Shown here: in pieces, positions 61,468-64,000 of the stretch
How positions within the stretch are numbered: the stretch's first letter is position 1
How the letters are laid out: each line of letters starts with the position of its first letter
From: an uncultured Lachnospiraceae bacterium
GTDB taxonomy: Bacteria > Bacillota > Clostridia > Lachnospirales > Lachnospiraceae
NCBI GenBank assembly: GCA_910588655.1
Contig: CAJUPJ010000001.1
Coordinates: 1 to 64,000 of the forward strand
Length of the DNA stretch: 64,000 bases
Direction of reading: 5' to 3'
Program-made: the position numbers and the translations under genes
Notes under the pieces: generated by a model
Told to the model about the DNA's origin: nothing
What the model saw: only the letters and a program-made list of their open reading frames with translations
The model's database searches: none

Positions 61468-63603
61468 ATGATTACTTTAGGCAAATGGATTACGAAGCAT
61501 AAGAATATCATATTACTGGCTGCTGTAATCTTATTAGTACCATCTGCAATTGGTTACGTGACTACACGTGTCAATTATGATGTATTAAGTTACCTGCCAG
61601 CTACACTTGAAACGGTTGAGGGACAGGATATTCTGGTGGATGAGTTTGGAATGGGTGCTTTCTCGATGGTTATAGCAGAAGGAATGACCATGAAGGAAGC
61701 AGCAGATTTGGAGAAACAGATTGAGGGGATTAACCATGTAACAGACGTTTTATGGTATGATGATTTCCTGGATATTTCAGTACCAACGGAGATGATGCCA
61801 AAGAAACTGCAGGATGCATTCTTTAATGGCGATGCAACAATGATGATTGCATTATTTGATAATACAACATCTGCTGATGATACAATGGACGCCATTACAG
61901 ATATAAGAAATACAGTTGGCAAGAATGTATTTGCAAGCGGGATGTCAGGTGTTGTTACAGATATTAAGAACCTTGCACTTAAAGAAATGCCAGTTTATGT
62001 TGTTATAGCTTCACTTTTAAGCCTGCTTGTTCTTTTTATAACAATGAATTCATTCTTAACACCTGTAATCTTCCTTCTTAATATAGGGATGGCAGTTGTT
62101 TATAACTTAGGAAGTAATATATTCCTTGGTGAGATTTCATATATAACACAGGCGCTTGCAGCGGTATTACAACTTGCAGTTACAATGGATTATTCAATAT
62201 TCCTGCTTGAAAGTTATGAAGCCAATAAGAAAAGATATCCTGGTGACAACAAAAGGGCTATGGCACATGCAATAAGCAATACATTTATATCAGTATCAAG
62301 CAGTTCAGTAACTACTATTGCAGGATTTCTGGCACTTTGCTTTATGACATTTAAGCTTGGTACAAATATAGGAATAGTAATGTCAAAGGGTGTTGTTATA
62401 GGTGTTGTGGCATGTGTAACAGTTCTTCCGGCAATGATACTTACATTTGATAAAGCTATTGAAAAGACAACACACAGGGAGATAATCCCGCCGCTTGAAA
62501 AACTGTCACATGGTATTATAAAAGGAAGATGGGTTGCAATTATATTATTCCTTATAGTGCTTGTTCCAGCAGTACATGGCAACAGCAATTATGAAATTTA
62601 TTATAATATTGATAAATCTCTTCCAAAGGATATACCAAGTGCAGAAGCAAATGATAAACTTAAAGAAGAATTTGATATGAGCAATGTCCATATGGTGCTT
62701 TTAAAAGATGGGTTGTCCGCCAAGGAAAAGAACCAGATGATTAAAGAAATAGAAGAAGTTGATGGTGTTAAATGGGTTATAGGCATTAATTCACTTATAG
62801 GTTCTAATTTCCCGGATACAATGATACCAAGTGATATTAAGGAAATGCTTAAAACAGATAATTACGAATTACAGTTTGTATGTTCTGATTATGCTTCTGC
62901 AACTGATGAAGTAAATGCGCAGATTGCAGAAATGTCTGACATAGTTAAAGGCTACCAGAAAGATGCAATGGTAATAGGTGAAGCACCACTTATGAAAGAC
63001 TTGTCAGATGTTACAGATATTGACTTAAAGAATGTGAATTATATTTCCATAGCGGCAATTTTCCTTATAATTTTAATAACATTTAAGTCTATATCAATAC
63101 CTGTAATACTTGTGGCAGTAATTGAATTTGCAATTGCATGCAATATGGCAGTCCCATTTTATGCAGATACACCACTTCCATTTGTAGCAAGTATAGTTAT
63201 AGGCACAATACAGCTTGGCGCAACAGTTGACTATGCAATACTTATGACAAACAGATACCATAAAGAGCGTACTGTAAACGGGCGCAGCAAAAAAGAGGCA
63301 ATAAGCATAGCACATAATACCTCCATTAAATCAATACTTACAAGTGGTTTCTGTTTCTTTGCTGCAACATTTGGAGTATCAGCATATTCAGAAATTGATA
63401 TGATAAGTTCAATATGTACACTTCTTTCACGAGGTGCAGTAATAAGTATGGTAGTAGTTATATTTATACTTCCAGCAATGCTCTGGGTATTTGATGGAAT
63501 TATAGCAAGGACATCACTTGATATGATAAAAGCAAAAGTTGCACACAGGGACAGTGTACAAAATGAAATTCCTGCTATAAATGAAAAATCTGTATCAAAT
63601 TAA
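61468..63603 (+). CDS. MMPL/RND-family transporter
   Basis: A 711-residue membrane protein with two repeats, each one helix, a large extracellular loop and five more helices, as in the MMPL branch of RND transporters. Helix motifs with TMDYSIFLLESYE and TVDYAILMTNRYH carry the proton-relay Asp of each half. AAGGTGG about 8 bases upstream supports the ATG at 61468; an earlier ATG at 61384 lies inside an operator. Lipid or drug export is the family role. A secreted protein gene follows. Confidence 0.9.
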   Translation: MITLGKWITKHKNIILLAAVILLVPSAIGYVTTRVNYDVLSYLPATLETVEGQDILVDEFGMGAFSMVIAEGMTMKEAADLEKQIEGINHVTDVLWYDDFLDISVPTEMMPKKLQDAFFNGDATMMIALFDNTTSADDTMDAITDIRNTVGKNVFASGMSGVVTDIKNLALKEMPVYVVIASLLSLLVLFITMNSFLTPVIFLLNIGMAVVYNLGSNIFLGEISYITQALAAVLQLAVTMDYSIFLLESYEANKKRYPGDNKRAMAHAISNTFISVSSSSVTTIAGFLALCFMTFKLGTNIGIVMSKGVVIGVVACVTVLPAMILTFDKAIEKTTHREIIPPLEKLSHGIIKGRWVAIILFLIVLVPAVHGNSNYEIYYNIDKSLPKDIPSAEANDKLKEEFDMSNVHMVLLKDGLSAKEKNQMIKEIEEVDGVKWVIGINSLIGSNFPDTMIPSDIKEMLKTDNYELQFVCSDYASATDEVNAQIAEMSDIVKGYQKDAMVIGEAPLMKDLSDVTDIDLKNVNYISIAAIFLIILITFKSISIPVILVAVIEFAIACNMAVPFYADTPLPFVASIVIGTIQLGATVDYAILMTNRYHKERTVNGRSKKEAISIAHNTSIKSILTSGFCFFAATFGVSAYSEIDMISSICTLLSRGAVISMVVVIFILPAMLWVFDGIIARTSLDMIKAKVAHRDSVQNEIPAINEKSVSN

Positions 63604-63628
63604 ATAATATAAATATGTTTTATACATG

Positions 63629-63683
63629 GCTTTGTGTCTGGGCGCTGCTTGCCACAAAGCTGGATACGTGTAGAAAGCAGCGC
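63629..63683 (+). promoter_or_regulatory. Pseudoknot-capable leader
   Basis: Stem 1: GCTTTGTG (63629-63636) with CACAAAGC (63653-63660). Stem 2: GCGCTGCTT (63642-63650, in the loop of stem 1) with AAGCAGCGC (63675-63683). The interleaved order gives an H-type pseudoknot with loops of 5, 2 and 14 bases. Stem 2 ends 5 bases before the ribosome site AGAGG (63689-63693) of the next gene. Confidence 0.6.
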
Positions 63684-63699
63684 AGAAAAGAGGATAATT

Positions 63700-64000
63700 A
63701 TGAAAAAAAATTTAAAGAAAATTATGGTTACTAGTGTAAGCGGGCTTTTAGCAGCAGGGCTGCTTGTTGGAAGTGTTGATTATGCTTCACATATGTTTGT
63801 GCTTACAAACAGGGCAGTTGCAAAACAGGCTGAAAGAATTTCAGAAGAAATAAAGGCGTCTTCCAGTTCAGGTCTTTCTTCATCCCAGCCTTCTAAGCAG
63901 GAAACTGTTTACCAGACACTTGATGCAAATGGAAAACCTACAGATACTGTAGTATCTGACTGGCTTAAAAATGCAGGCACTAATTCAGAGTTAAAGGATA
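63700..64000 (+). CDS. Secreted protein, 5' part only
   Basis: The first 100 codons of a gene cut by the window end. It begins MKKNLKKIMVTSVSGLLAAG, an export signal or membrane anchor, then a Ser-rich stretch and ETVYQTLDANGKPTDTVVSDWL. The last motif recalls large secreted proteins that follow MMPL transporters in Lachnospiraceae. It probably works with the transporter just upstream. The function and total length cannot be seen. Confidence 0.65.
   Translation, partial: MKKNLKKIMVTSVSGLLAAGLLVGSVDYASHMFVLTNRAVAKQAERISEEIKASSSSGLSSSQPSKQETVYQTLDANGKPTDTVVSDWLKNAGTNSELKD

Overview
The window is low-GC DNA from a spore-forming Firmicute, most like a gut Lachnospiraceae (Clostridia). The evidence is an intact spo0A and spoIVB beside recN, a SpoIID-family protein, AGGAGG-type ribosome sites with frequent TTG and GTG starts, a CD1871A-type CXXC peptide, a CD3324-type small protein, a two-domain CmpB-like membrane protein, and secreted BIG2 and MMPL-associated proteins. 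Species cannot be fixed from the sequence alone. I see no prophage, insertion sequence, CRISPR array or rRNA operon.

Layout. 1-8 kb: an MFS transporter behind a palindromic intergenic element; a 2-oxoacid:ferredoxin oxidoreductase cluster (gamma, delta, alpha) with no beta subunit; an acidic orphan; a Fic AMPylase; YebC; a GH43 glycosidase. 8-19 kb: a 1553-residue secreted BIG2-repeat protein directly before recN, then spoIVB, spo0A, glgA and a pseudouridine synthase. 19.5-21.3 kb: a broken leucine-rich-repeat-like gene, three small orphan genes and tRNA-Thr(CGT). 21.3-26 kb: an SCP2 protein, a VanR/VanS-like two-component system run together with a TlpA-like thiol lipoprotein, a CXXC peptide and a membrane iron-sulfur protein. 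26-41 kb: secreted proteins including an Amidase_6 protein, a hybrid sensor kinase with two substrate-binding domains paired with a membrane spermidine-synthase-like protein, an L,D-transpeptidase, an ABC-F ATPase, a SpoIID-like protein, a YihY protein and a PHP hydrolase. 41-48 kb: a flavin-reductase-like protein, two similar secreted proteins, a Cache chemoreceptor, a Nudix hydrolase, a lone CheY, tRNA-Leu(CAA), and a large palindromic repeat near an XRE regulator. 48-58 kb: a MerR/MATE divergent pair, a duplicated CmpB-like protein, a membrane glycerophosphodiesterase, mnmA, a C_GCAxxG-GGDEF-EAL fusion and an ANT(6)-like protein with an extra C-terminal domain. 58-64 kb: an orphan, the metY-cysK sulfur operon, an MMPL transporter behind two TetR-style palindromes, and the 5' end of a secreted protein gene preceded by a pseudoknot-capable leader.

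Themes. Sporulation and envelope genes dominate. Signalling is varied: two-component, hybrid kinase, CheY, chemoreceptor and c-di-GMP turnover. Redox and iron-sulfur chemistry recurs. Many promoters are close to the sigma-A consensus, and several carry dyad operators.

The most unusual signals are a four-copy dispersed palindromic repeat (about 37.5, 46.9, 58.0 and 61.2 kb), the redox-domain/EAL fusion, the oxidoreductase cluster without its TPP subunit, the H-type pseudoknot beside a ribosome site at 63.63-63.69 kb, and the decayed LRR-like gene with its orphan cluster. All assignments come from reading motifs; no database search was possible.
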